From the NCBI GenBank assembly GCA_036852015.1, contig JAANDG010000090.1, forward strand, positions 186,001 to 250,000: 64,000 nucleotides of DNA. The letters are read 5' to 3'. This stretch comes from Pelodera strongyloides. Lineage: Eukaryota > Nematoda > Chromadorea > Rhabditida > Rhabditidae. Numbering within the stretch: position 1 is the stretch's first letter; each line of letters opens with the position of its first letter. Under the pieces are notes generated by a model that had not been told where the DNA came from, ran no database searches, and saw only the letters and a program-made list of their open reading frames with translations. Positions 48,516 to 60,868 of this stretch are shown here, piece by piece. The position numbers were made by a program, and so were the translations under genes.

Positions 48516-49200
48516 TTATCACAAGGATAATCCTCTGCCCAACATACAACACCTTCAATGGCAAATTTGCATGGTAGCATTAGTCGAGTGGAGATCCAAA
48601 CTGATTATTATACGTTTCCACAATCAGAGACGTGTGAATGTGTGGGAGGAGAAAGAGCCGAGAGTTAGCTTTTTACATTGTAGCAATTCTTTTTTAACCA
48701 GGGAAACAATCGGCCGAAGGCCGATTCCTCCAGTCGGAGAAGAGCCCGTAGGGCTCTTCGAACGGCTGGTAATAAGATAAAAAAGAAATAAAAACATCTC
48801 GAGCAGGAGTGCGTGAACACGACGGACGGACGACACGAGAATTGCGAAAATTGTACGGTAGTATATTGCGCGCGGTAGCTACCGTAGTTAAAACTCTCGA
48901 AACGTATGAATATTAAATTACTGTATCTAAGATCTGCAGATTGTCCAAAATCAATAGCGGTCGCGTTGCGGTTGCGCTTGTTTTGATTTTTTGTACATCT
49001 TTTTGTTTCGCTGACTTAGATATATCTTGTTTTCATGATGTTATATTTGTCCGAACTGATTATATTGTTGTTAGAATGGTGCACGTACAACGCTAGCTTA
49101 CTTCCACCTTAATCTTGTTATATTATTATTGTCGTTTTTTTGTCTTCCGCCTTACTTCGGTGTACACTGAATAAAGTATTCATATTAATCGCTGAGTAAA

Positions 49201-49211
49201 AATGTTGCAGA
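49201..49211 (+). promoter_or_regulatory. Probable trans-splice acceptor of the NOVA gene
   Basis: AATGTTGCAG followed by AATG: the acceptor lies one base before the start codon, the usual arrangement for spliced-leader addition in nematodes. Inferred from position only. Confidence 0.5.
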
Positions 49212-52200
49212 ATGACCGACGAAGATCTTAAAGAGTCTCTGAAGAGAAGCATCGGTGATGTTGACGGTCCTGCTCATAAGAGAGCGCATATTGCGGATAG
49301 TGATGGTTAGTTGTCTTGTTTCTCTTCTTTGTCTTAGGTAGTGCAGTGGTGGGAACCTCTCAGTGTTATGGGGGAGTGCGGTGCAATTGCAACGAATGTG
49401 TTGTGGCTGAAATGCTGAAATAGTTCTTATTCATTTCAGATAGCGTCCAGGTGAAGATTCTAATACCCTCAAGCGCTGTGGGCGCAATAATTGGAAAGGG
49501 AGGAGAGACAATGAGGAATCTCAAGAACGACAGCAAATGCCGAGTGCAGATGAGTAAAAATCAGGAGGTCTACCCAGGTAACAATGCTGAATCTTTATTC
49601 TCCGTTCATTTGTTTTCTAATGAGTGGGCGAAATACAGTACTTGCTTACTTGCTCATGTATTCGTTCACCCTTTTTATATTTAGGTACCAACGAAAGAAT
49701 TTGTATGGTGAAAGGCAAAGTGACATCTGTGATGATGGTCATGGAGTGTGTAATGGATAAGATCAAGGAAAAGGTCGATGGCTCTAGCAGGGATCCTTTC
49801 GATCACAAAGATGTTCCCCGCAATAGAGAGGTGTGTGAAAGCTGAAAGAGCTTTCCTGCTAAGTTTTATGGACAGGAGCATACAAGGCAGTTTGGCTGGA
49901 TCTGTTTTAGATCCAGGGTATAAATTGCCGTAGAAAGGAGACACACCTCTGGTTTAGCTTTGATCGTATCCTGAACCTATTCCATATGTATATACTTAGT
50001 GAAACGCGTGGCTACTTCCACTTAACAACTGTTACTATTGCTGAATTAAAAATACGCATCCTAGTTCCAGATTTAGACACCACCTGACGATCCTTCTATT
50101 CGTTTCTTTTTAGATGAAACTTCTGATGCCAAACACCTCCGCTGGAATGGTAATTGGAAAAGCTGGCGCGAGTATTAAAGAGATCAGGGAATCTTCAGGA
50201 TGTCAAATTCAGGTAGGAACAGTACATAACAAAAGTAGTAACTAATTTTGGGTTTAACATGGTGTGAACGTGATCCGGCTGCTTATGATGTCGTCTGCGT
50301 TTTCGGTGCGAACGGATATTGTGTTGTTGCTAATAGTCTGTCCGTCACTGTTTCAATATTGACATTACGGAAAGGTAAGATGCCTGATAGTTAACGAGGT
50401 ATTTGAATATTTGAACCAGTCGTTCTACATTTCATTTTAGGTGTTCCCAAAGGCTGGTAGCCCCGAAGCTAAAAATTCCCTGGAGCGTGTGGTTACAATT
50501 GCGCACGATGACAATTCTGTAGGTTTATGTGTATTTTGAATTGGACATTGGACCGACCGGTTGAACAGTATTTGGATAATTGTGATCTTTTATTCCGCCT
50601 TTACTGTTCGTATCTTATTTACAGAAGCTGATGGAGGCTATTCAACGCGTTCTGGAGAAAGTTTCTGCCGACCCAATGCATGCACAACCAGTCGACCATA
50701 AGGATCATGACAACTTTGGACAGGTAGCCATGCCTGAAAGAAACGTGCGTTTGTGCACCACTATTGAACTGTCTGTATCTCTCAAGAAACATTGCACGTC
50801 ACTATATATTTATCATTTTTGTGTTAGTACGCAATAATTATTTCTGACCTTGTTCGAGATACATTCTCGTTCTCCGGTTCTCCAAGCTACATCAATGCTC
50901 CAGAAATATTTTAGCAAATCTATAGCCGAATTTGGAGTTTTCGTATCTCGAATACACACTAAGTTGCTCACTTTTGAGCACAGTTATTGTGCACCTAACA
51001 CCTATGATTTTTCATTCTAGTTTTGTACTGTTTTGACCGCTTTACCATTTTTAGGTGTTCGGAGGCGGACCGCAACAAGGCGGTGGTGGTTCAGGAGGAC
51101 AGTTTAGCTTCCAACAGAATAATCCCCCGTCGTCATTTGGTGGAGGTTTGTTGTTGACCTATATCACATGATAATTCCGAGTTCTTCTGTTTTTTGAAAT
51201 ATAAACAAATCCAAGTAGATCCGACCGAACGTTGTCCCAGTTCCAAAGTCCGCATTCATTTGTGTTGGTCATGATCGGTGCCTGAGTTAGTTGCGGCTGA
51301 TTCTGATTTTTGTGCTCAATAACTAATTTTTACACCTGAGTCGTCGGACATTATCATTTTGGTTGTTCTCAGATGAGATGTGTTAACTAGTGGTATTTGA
51401 TCCCTTTATTTTAAGGTAGTGGCGCGTTTGGCGGAAGTCAGAGCAAGTTCAACGGCAGTGGATTCCAATTCAATCCCATGCAAGGACTCGGAAATAATGA
51501 GGTATTTTATTTTTTGTCGGAATTGGACGATTTATTGTTATTATTCAGTACTAACACTAATTTGTTACTGCTACAGCAATACGATGCGCACAAATAATTA
51601 AGTAATTAATGGTTGCATAAGTCTGAAGGGAGGCAAATTAGGGCAAATTATAGGTGTAAAGGTTATGGATGACTTTTACGAGGGTTTTGTTATTCGACAT
51701 ACGTTTTCAAGTCGAAACTTTAAGCTCATGTCTTTCCTCGACAATCTGCAGTCTACCTTGAGAACTTCTGGATTCAATGAAGCTGCTGTTGCCGAAGTCA
51801 TGCAAGCCATGCAGGTTCGTTTCTTTTCACGTTTCCTTATTGTGTGGAGTCCACCTTTAATTTTTTTTGGGGTCTGGTCTGGTCGAACTTTGTCGGATGA
51901 CCGTCTGTGTCTGGTATAGATGCGGGGATATTTAGGTGCTGGCAAAGTACAATATCATGGGTCTTGGCCTGGGCCTCGGAGTTGCTGCCATGGCACAGAT
52001 GAGATCTGCTGATGGAAATCAGTCGAGTGGTTTTGGAGGACAACAGCAATCTGGTGGATTTGGAGGAGCAGGAATGGACAGCTCATTCAGCAGCCAAGAT
52101 GTAAGTTATTGGATTTCAGTAAATGCAGACGGTGAAGAAACTAAGAGTTAACTAAGGTAATAAAGAGAAGGAAGAGAAGTTCAAGTATAGTTTATCATAT

Positions 52201-53493
52201 AGTCGTCTATTGACTCTTCCGGCTTTCGGGGGTGCGTCGGGGATTTTTTTGATAGATGACAATGTAAGTTTAAGAATTCCAATCGTCCGGGTGGCCAGTG
52301 CTGGGGATATAGTGCATCACAAATGGGACAACAAGCCCAACAGCCCCCGCAGCAGGTCGGTTCAGAATTACGTTCGTTTTGATGTATCCCATTTCTATTC
52401 TATAACATGATTATTAATTAATGAATCTTTGCTAACTGTACTTTGGAGGTTCAGCACCCGTCCCGTCTTCCGGACAGCGGGATCGAGGCCGGTGGTTTCG
52501 CCACCACAGTTATTGTTGAGCGGCCCAGTGAAGATGAGACCCATATCGACCTAGAGGTATGCGAACGATGCCCGTCTCTTTCTCTACTCTATCACCTGAG
52601 TCTATCTGTTTCAACCGATCAGTCAATTGTCTGTCTCCCTTTTCATTGTCTCTCTCTTTGTCTTTACCTCCTTCTGCTCTTCAGGTCCCCGACTCGATTG
52701 TCGGTGCTGTGCTCGGTCCTAAGGCGCAGACCCTGATCGAAATTCAGAAGCACTCTGGGTGTAAGGTGGTCGTTCACAAACGCTCGGAACAGTCTGACCT
52801 TCCGGAAGGAAGCCGTCTTATTAGGTCTGCTCTCTTTTCTTTCTTAGTAGTCAATCATCTCTTTGCCTCTTTCTTGGCATCTTTCGCATACCTCAAGGAT
52901 ATTAGGGTGTAATTTAAGAGTGTAAATAATCAATAATGGCAGTCTGATTAGCTAGCGAGGAAAAAGTTTATAAGCTGCAGTGACAATGTTGTGTCTCACT
53001 CTAATGCATTAATTAGGAATAGCATCCTGAGGTGGTTTATGTTTTAGGGCGCGTTCGGGATTGCGAAAAGAAAGAAAAGAAATCAAAAAAGTAGTTCGGG
53101 ATGGCCGGTCGGAAATGTAAATCTTTTCCACAGTACACATAGCCCGTGGGCACAGAGGCATTCAACTTGTCTCCAAATAGTTCTGCATATCTAAAATAAG
53201 TGGTCTCTGTGCCCACGGGCTATATGTACTGTGGAAAAGATTTACATTTTCGACCGGCCATCCTGAACTACTTTTTTGATTTCTTTTCGCAATCCCGAAC
53301 GCGCCCTTAGCAACAGATTTATTATGTTATGCTCAGCGTAATGATATTGTGTATTGATTGTGCATTTGAACCGTGTTTCAGTCTAACTGGCGAGCCTGAG
53401 AGTATGGCGAGTGCTCGCACGCTGATAGAGCGTGTGATCAATGGTCAGCAGCAGAGAAGACAGGCCGCTGGAGCCACCCGCGGTTCCTCCTAA
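49212..53493 (+). CDS. nova-1: NOVA/Pasilla-type KH RNA-binding splicing regulator
   Basis: Exons 49212-49305, 49440-49577, 49685-49830, 50114-50212, 50441-50518, 50625-50723, 51055-51145, 51416-51501, 51752-51814, 51936-52100, 52275-52355, 52455-52556, 52685-52824, 53382-53493; every junction keeps phase (about 463 aa). KH1 has LIPSSAVGAIIGKGGETM and ends YPGTNERICMVKG. KH2 has MPNTSAGMVIGKAGASIKEI. A Gly/Gln-rich linker contains the NOVA-like segment STLRTSGFNEAAVAEVM + YNIMGLGLGLG. KH3 is C-terminal (VPDSIVGAVLGPKAQTLIEI). NOVA proteins bind YCAY elements and control alternative splicing in neurons. KH1-KH2-long linker-KH3 order and the linker motif favour NOVA over other KH families. The KH3 GXXG loop reads GPKA, so its RNA contact may be weak. 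Introns 1 to 13 are short except where a MITE sits in the last. Confidence 0.92.
53047..53306. mobile_element. PIF/Harbinger-like MITE, 260 bp, in the last NOVA intron
   Basis: Long inverted ends of over 100 bp start GGGCGCGTTCGGGATTGCGA and finish with the complement, separated by a short AT-rich loop; one arm has a 9-bp insertion. TTA flanks both sides (53044-53046 and 53307-53309), a 3-bp target-site duplication as made by PIF/Harbinger transposases, whose termini also tend to start GGGC. Confidence 0.85.
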
Positions 53494-54588
53494 CCTTGTG
53501 TCCCGTGTAATCCATCAGATACTCAATTATTTATTTGTTGGCTTTGTTTTGCAACTTTCAGCTTCTTCATTTTCTATCCACTATCCTACTCTAATAACAT
53601 GGTTGTCCTATGTTGTCAGTCTGTCAGCTTTTATTTATTTATTCTTTTCTGTCTATTTATTGTTTAAGAGCCCTGGCGGCGGCAGTTTGAATTCTTTTAT
53701 CTCATTTCTTTTGAAATAAACCATCTTGTTGTTATTTGTCTGTTGTTTTTTCTCTTTGTCTTTATACAGTGCAATATTGTCGTCCATTTTGGGGTTGTGT
53801 GTGTTTGGCTCGGCATCCATTGAGATCCATTGCAACTGCCAAAGCTGAGCCATGAATTAGATTTGAAAAGGTTTCTATATTTTTTTTGGTTCGTAGGTCT
53901 TATTCAAATTCAAGTTTATCAATTCATGGTTATAACACTGAAGAGGAGTACTCCCTTAGTTTCACAGTCTTCAGAGCTCGTCATTGTAAAACCGTTTTGG
54001 TTCTACTTCTGATTGAAAAGCACATTTTCTGGACATCCATCAACTTTTCGAATTTGCTGTCTTCACTCCTCACATATTTCTCGCCAGCTCGCTTCGTTGA
54101 AGGATTTTCCTGAAATTTTTAAAATCTGATCCGAATTCGCTGATTCCTACTATTCGGTGAGGTCGTTGGGTTTTTTTTTTCGGACTTCATGACGACTTAT
54201 GCAATTTTATATTTTAATGACCAACTTCTCTAACTTTTGGAGATAGTGGAACTCTCAAGTTTTACATCCTTTACCCATACGATAAGCTCGTTTGTTCACA
54301 TCAGCGATCGGCAGATGTATTTCATTCAAATTTGCTCTCAGAGCCTTCCTGGACTAAAATTTGCTTGATTCTGGTTTGCGTCTATTTTTCATATGCCTTT
54401 GCGAGCCGCCGTTTGGGGTTCGTCCAAAGATATCTCCCATTTTTATTAATTTTCATATATAGCGGTCATTATTACTGGCGGCGCGCATTATTTATCGATG
54501 TTGTTGTAACGTCGTGGCATGACACCCTTGCCTTCGCATTAATATTCTAGCTGCAGGCTTCTATTATTAAATTTTAATCATTACAGGT
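53494..54588. other. Intercistronic region NOVA to gamma-SNAP
   Basis: T-rich; AATAAA near 53716 could end the NOVA mRNA. An acceptor TTACAG lies at 54581-54586, just before the next start codon. No further gene seen. Confidence 0.6.
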
Positions 54589-57500
54589 ATGTCAGCTCGG
54601 CTGTCAGAAGCTCAATCATGTGAGAAGCGGGCAGCTGAATGGTAGGTTATTTCGAATTTGAATATAACACTCGTTTAGCCATGGCTTTGCTTGTCTCTGT
54701 CATTATTCAATGAAGTTATCCTTGATTTAGATCTTGTTATGTTGTTTTACCTGTACTGTCGCTGTATTCCACTTGTGTAATCTCTACAAAAGCAACCGTA
54801 TTTGACCATTTGACGCTTTCCATATGCAGATCAAACATTTGAAGAGGGGTAGTAATAGTGATCTTTTCCGCTTGATATTTTTTCCATAAAATTATCCGTT
54901 TTTAGTTTAAAAACATCAGTCCTGAAGTTGAAGTTTAATCCCGATTACGACGGAGCGGCTACAGCTCTGGAGCGGGCCTCTGTGTGCTACCGAAACGCAG
55001 GAGATCCCAAGCAGGTTAGTGATTTTATTGTACGGATTATTGTAAACAATACTGACATATACAGTAGTGAATTAGTGACCGAAGTCCTGTCATCGATACT
55101 CTTTCATTTAAGTATAGGTTTAACAATAGAATTAGACTTCACTCTACACTGATATAACTCCGCAACTTCGCCACGCACAAAGGGGCTACGTCACAGGGTC
55201 GCGGCGCATCACCTCTGGGGTGCGCGGGGAATGCGCCACTGGTTTTTAATTCCAGCTGGCGCAGTCCTCGCGCACCCTTGGAGGGAGGGATGTGCCGCGC
55301 GGACTCTCTTTATGCGCGACACGACGCAGAGTTTTCATTGTAAGCATGAGCTGGTACGTGATGTTGCAGAGCCTGATGCGTACTTGTAAATATAGTGCCC
55401 TAATTTAGGCGGCAAAGTGTTTGGTGGATGCTGCGGGACACTACGAACACTGCAGGAATTTGTTCCACGCAGCAAAGTAGGTAGTTCACTTTGCGTACTG
55501 CTGTATTGTTGCGAAGTTGTGACTTTTAATTATGAGAACATGGTCGTTTTCGCTGTTATTAACTCAATCGTCGTATGATGTCTTCAAAGTATGGTAGCGT
55601 AGCGGAATATGATATTAACTCAATCAAGGCGAGTTTGTCGAAATTCGAGGGGGGGGGGGATCTCAGGGGTCTGAAAAGTCTTTGAAAACGTACTTTTTCG
55701 TAGCTGTAAGCATATTTGCTCACAGATGCAAGTTGGAAGTGAGCTCGAAATTACAACTGAAATTTCCCGAAATCCTGTGTATTTTCATGTAATTTCACCG
55801 GGCAGTAACGTAGGTCTATCAATCACAATCACTTTAGAGCACGAGAAGGCGCAGCCATGTTGTTGAGGGATGCTGGCGATTTCTGTGGAGCTTTCCCCCT
55901 ATTCCAACAGGCCATTGATCAGTAAGTCTCGATTATTGCCGATGTTTTATTCTTATATACTTTACGGTACACCGTTAAACTGTTTTGTGAAATGTGAATT
56001 TTTTGGGCTCAGCTGTACATTTGTTGCCTTAATTATAATATTTTTGTGGCCGGATTTGGTCTTGTTTTCTATCAGTGCACAATTAAAGCAGTAAGTTTGT
56101 ATGAAGCTCAAGGAGTCGTTGTGTTAGTAGTGAACAACGTAAGTTGTTAGAACTTTGCTTTGTTAAGTTACGCTGAAAGTGGAAGCCTGGACACAGCGGC
56201 CATGACTGTTGAGAAAGCAGCCAAAGTAGTGGAGAAAGAAGAACCGGCAAAGGCAATTCAGGTAGAGTAGACTGCTCTATTGGTTTTTGGTTTTATTAAG
56301 ATTACTTACCGTTGTGGGTTGTATTTATATTTATTTCATTGTTTCTGATGAGGATATTGTATGTAAGTTTATTGCCTAACAAACGTTTATTCGTATGCGT
56401 GGTAATATTGTTTTGCATTGTTTCATTATGTTTCACTCTAGGTGTTAATAGCTCGTGTACTTATTATTAGACTTCTATTATGCGCTTCCTCAGAGATAGT
56501 TGTTGAGTAATCAAATCGTCTCTGGAAATAAATAGGTTAGCTGGAGGCATTTGAGTGGATTAGTTTCATTTTGAGTATCAACACAATACTTAGATACTAG
56601 CAGAACACAATACTAGCAGATTTCCCAAAGTTTCGATATAAGAATAAGAGAATAAGAGTTGAAATATAAAATGAAACAATTATCCTTTTCAGCTCTATGA
56701 ACGTGGTCTGTGTTTGGTTCAACAAAGTGACCGATCGAAATTGGCTGGGGAATTTCTCTCAGCTATCACAAAGTTATCACTGAGGTGAGAGCCTAGCTTT
56801 GCTCCCTTGATATTGGTTATTGACCTCCCACTGATTTTCCTCGCAACTCGCACATCCGTTGTACGTTTCAATCTACCAGTTAGGCATATTTTTTATTTCG
56901 TAAGCCTGTAATGTAACTTTATTTGTGCGATCTCAATAGAGTATGATTTGCGTATCTTTTAGATGATAGTGAACGGTTTACTGCCAAAAACACGCTGTTG
57001 ATTTCAGGACCGAAGATTATTCCAAAGCCGTAAAGTGCATACGCGAGGAGATTGAGAAGTACGTGGAAGTAAAGGTAAGGTATATTCGTCATCTGAACTT
57101 TTCAAGGAGATCCCTCCCTTATCCTTTTCTGTTAATGCCTAATTAATCACTATTTATTATTATTTCTCAGTTACACGTAGAGCTAATATTGTAAGAAGGT
57201 CCTAAGTATACAATTCGTACTCTTGAGCTATTGCGCCGTTACCCAGTTGGTTTTTGAGCGTTTGAGTGGTTGAGTCTGTGAAAAACTCATAGGCTCAACT
57301 ATTCAAGGCTCTTACAAGAACATCCGTCGTTAAGTTTCCTTTTAATATCTGTGTGCATATGACAAAAATCGTGGCCGTTGTTTCAGGAACCGTTACGAGT
57401 CGGCCAACTAACTCTCGGAATCATATTAGTTAAGCTAGCACAAGGGGACAGTGTCGCGGCGCTAAACGAGTACGCACGAGTTGTTCAGTGAGTTCTTTGA

Positions 57501-58285
57501 TTACCTTTCAATGTACCGATATTGTAACTGATTTCACTTTTTACTATCTGGAAACCTTTTAAATGTTGTATTATTGATCCCTTCTTTCTTTTGTATTAAA
57601 TTTACAAACGTTGATTAGCAGGAATCCAGGAAAATATGTTTTAACCGGCGGTAGGAGACGAATTCATATAATTTTAAGCTAAACCGTAAGCATAGCCTAA
57701 TGTATTTGAAACCTGAGTTTTTATATTTAACAACGTGCGTGTTGTGTAATCTTTTAATTTAAGACAGTGCCCCGAGTTTGAATTCTCGGACGACGCATCC
57801 GCTTGTCAGAATTTGATTGCGAGTTATGAAAGCGGAGATCAGAGTGCATGGGATAATGCATTGAGGAGCGGAGTTCTCAGGAGCATGGACAATGCGGTGA
57901 GTGAGTTATTTGTTAAATGAGGTATATATGTGGTTTGTGAACATTACGCCGCACAACGAGGTGCGTATTGAAAACTGTTGCTATACAGTACATGAGAATG
58001 GTATCCTTTAAAAAGCCTGTTCTGAATAATGGTTGAATGTAAAACGCTTGCGTATTTGGTATTTGTCGTAACTCGTTGCTGCAAAATAAGCCAGATGAGG
58101 TCATAGGTGTGCGCCTTTCGCGCTCTGTACAAAAGGATTTACGTAATTACTTTACTTTTCCTGTTTTGTATTACTATTTTTTCGAAAACGATTGCTTCTT
58201 TCAGTATTTGCGTCTGCAAAAGAAGATCAAGATCCCATTTGTGGAAAAGACTTCGGATGGAGAGGAAGAATTCGATCTACGATAG
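54589..58285 (+). CDS. NAPG: Gamma-SNAP (soluble NSF attachment protein gamma)
   Basis: Exons 54589-54641, 54906-55014, 55409-55476, 55838-55921, 56168-56261, 56693-56784, 57008-57074, 57387-57487, 57764-57896, 58205-58285, all in phase (293 aa; human gamma-SNAP is about 312). A TPR-like all-helical protein that links NSF ATPase to SNARE complexes. Characteristic blocks: CLKTSVLKLKFNPDYDGAAT, AAKCLVDAAGHYEHCRNLFH, DTAAMTVEKAAKVVEKEEPA, LVQQSDRSKLAGEFLSAITK, and an acidic C-terminal end (VEKTSDGEEEFDLR). The KFNPDYD block and overall order fit gamma rather than alpha SNAP. The ATG follows a TTACAG acceptor by two bases, consistent with trans-splicing. One intron carries the GC-rich repeat. Confidence 0.92.
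55165..55330. repeat. GC-rich dispersed repeat (intronic)
   Basis: GGTCGCGGCGCATCACCTCT, GGGTGCGCGGGGAATGCGCC and TTATGCGCGACACGACGCAG within intron 2 of gamma-SNAP. Confidence 0.7.
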
Positions 58286-58997
58286 AGCAGTAATGCTTTG
58301 TATTATTTTATATTTATGTTATCTTAGGATCTCAGTGTTATTATTCTTATTCAAAAATTCTCTTAGTTCTAGTTACTGAAATTTAGTATTCCATTCCCCT
58401 GCTTCTTTTGCCAATGAATGTCTTTGCACTGCGTAAATGAGCAAAGTTTTGCTCTTATGGAACGTACGTCAATTCACACTAATTAAGGTCAGAGCGTGCA
58501 TGTAGATACAGTTGCATTAATTTTTTCATATTTTATGTTAATTTATTTATTATTCGACTATTTCAATTGCATACATTTTGTGGAATCATGTGCAATATAG
58601 TTTATTAGCATAATTGTGAGGCTAGTATCGTAGTTAGGGAAGGTGTGATGGGCCGAGATATATATGGTTGTGATGTGAGATATACTACTGTCAGTGTCAA
58701 TTCTTTAGTACCTTAATAAAAATTTTATTTATTTTAGCTGTTTATTGATATCAGTAACATCGAATTAGTTTCAACAATTAGATATTGTAACGAGGGTTTG
58801 AATTGTGCGCGAGTTATAACTTGAAGTTTAAGGCGAGGCGCCGCACCTCTGCAGTGCGCCAAAGGTGTGCAAGATCGCAAGATGGCTACACTCTTTTTTT
58901 TGCGCTCTATATCCGCGGTGTTTCATGAGACTAAGTGTGTTGAGAAACGTTGAATGTCGACTAGTTGCTTTTTAAGGAAGATGCATGATTAAGGAAA
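58286..58997. other. Intercistronic region gamma-SNAP to zinc finger gene
   Basis: TTAATAAAAA near 58708 may be the gamma-SNAP polyadenylation signal. A GC-rich repeat copy is at 58835-58925 (GGCGAGGCGCCGCACCTCTG, CAGTGCGCCAAAGGTGTGC). No gene seen. Confidence 0.6.
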
Positions 58998-60829
58998 ATG
59001 CAGAACTTTTTGGAAGCTTTCGATACACTAAAGACAGCTTTGAATGCTCTACACCCTAATGAGAAAGCGTGCGCGTTGGACGTGATAAGGCGAGGTCTGC
59101 TGGAAGCGGAGAGCAATTTGATTGGTGCAAATGTGGGTTACTTTATCATTATTTAGTTGAACAAGTCTTACAATTAGTCTATGTGATACTGTGGAAGGTT
59201 TAGCATACTGTAATCCCAACGTTCCAGGCGCGTTAGGCTGGCATTTTTTGTGGACCGGGAGTTGATGAATTCTAGCGTGAAGCTTCTTTACAATCTTATA
59301 CTTAATCATGCATGCCAATTACCGTAGTATATAAATTCCGATGCATATGATGTCTTGGTATATGAGGGGAAAAACCAGAACAATTTGGGTAGGTAGGATT
59401 TCCTAAAGGCCTTATCTAAAACTAACTCGTCCAACTTATAAACTACTATTTTCCAGGACTTGAATCTCTGCAATTTTGAAGTAGATGTTGAGAAAGAGTG
59501 TCCATCAACGTCCTATTCACATAGTTCTGATGAGCGTCCTGGACCTTCTTCTGATTTGTATGCTTCCGACTGGCATAGAGCTAACGACGGTAAGAAACTT
59601 AGATATCCAATACCGATAAGTATTCGAACGAGACATCATTGATAGTTTGCCGGAACCTCCGTCTTGATTATTCCATATTTGAAGTTTGCAGTCTCATTAC
59701 GTACTTTGTTTAGAACTGCGTTGGCCGATCAGTTTTTCTCCTGTAGCAGCGGATATTGGATTGGAGCTCCTGCAACAAACTTACGTAAGGAATATACCAA
59801 CTCATTTTTTGAATGTGTGTGTCTCTAAGAACCAGTTAAAAGATTCGTAATGTATTGAGAAGTCGTTCTGGCTCGTTATGGTTCATGTGAATGTGAATGA
59901 CTATATAATATAAATCTTTATGAACAAGTGACAACGAAAATGCAACTATAACTCAATAATATTTACTACACTAAGGAATGTAAGACTTTTCTATCCAGAG
60001 GCCTTTTTCAATGCGCGACCTTTTCAGTTTCCAGTCACCAAGTCTAATTTCCCTGGAGCTCTACCACAAAACGTTCTTGAGCCTAAGGAACCGAAGAAGA
60101 AAAATAAAAGGGTATGTCTTTTTGTAGTTCGTGGTACACAACATTGACAACGAGATATGGGATTCAAAAAAGATTTTTTTTAAATAATGTGTTGCATTTC
60201 GGTTACGATGTATATAACCTTCATTTCCAGAAACGCCATCGAACGTGCGATAAGTGTGAAAGAAGTTTCCTGTCAAGGTACGATTTATGTTTGCTCATTT
60301 GCACTTGAGACCTAAGAAATGCGGTGCGGGAGGCCGCGGACCAAGTTTTTCAAAGCGTTATGCTCGCGTTTATACGCATTAAGGCGGTGTGCGCTAGTGT
60401 AGGGCGACAAATTGCTGCATGGATACGCGTTTCCAATTGGCGCACATTTCGCTCACTTGTTGTGAGTGCGGCTGGCGCGCCACAGGTGTGCCCTACGTGC
60501 GCCAACTGAACTCTGCGGCGAATGTGCCGCGTTTTTGTCGTATGGTTCTTCACTCCTTTCATTTCAGACGGCGTCTGTTCGCGCATCGGAAGACTCATTT
60601 TCCTGAGAAAACAGTTTGTTCTCTTTGTGGAATAGTATTGGAGAGTGAAGGAGAGTACAGTGATCATCTGAGGAGGCAGCATGGAAGAGCACCATTAGGT
60701 GAGAGATGATTTCTTATAAATTTTTTACTAGTGAAGTGTAAGGTGACAGCGCAAGACGTAAAGAGCACATATTTGGTACTCTAGTTTAGAGTGTCGGAGA
60801 TAACATTGAAGTCACGGTACCATTTGGGA

Positions 60830-60868
<39 letters not shown>

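Larger units (their letters stand above)
47570..48787. mobile_element. 1.2-kb foldback element with tRNA-derived arms
   Basis: The left arm (47570-48155) and right arm (48335-48787) are inverted copies: TACCAGCCGTTCGAAGAGCC near 47593 answers GGCTCTTCGAACGGCTGG near 48752, then the sub-hairpin GGCCGAAGGCCGATT, the tRNA-like segment, and GATTCGCACTTGCG. Arms are diverged by point changes and small indels, so it is not an assembly duplicate. A second hairpin (47982-48090) is inserted in the left arm. It lies between the divergent SAP30BP and NOVA homologues. Confidence 0.85.
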
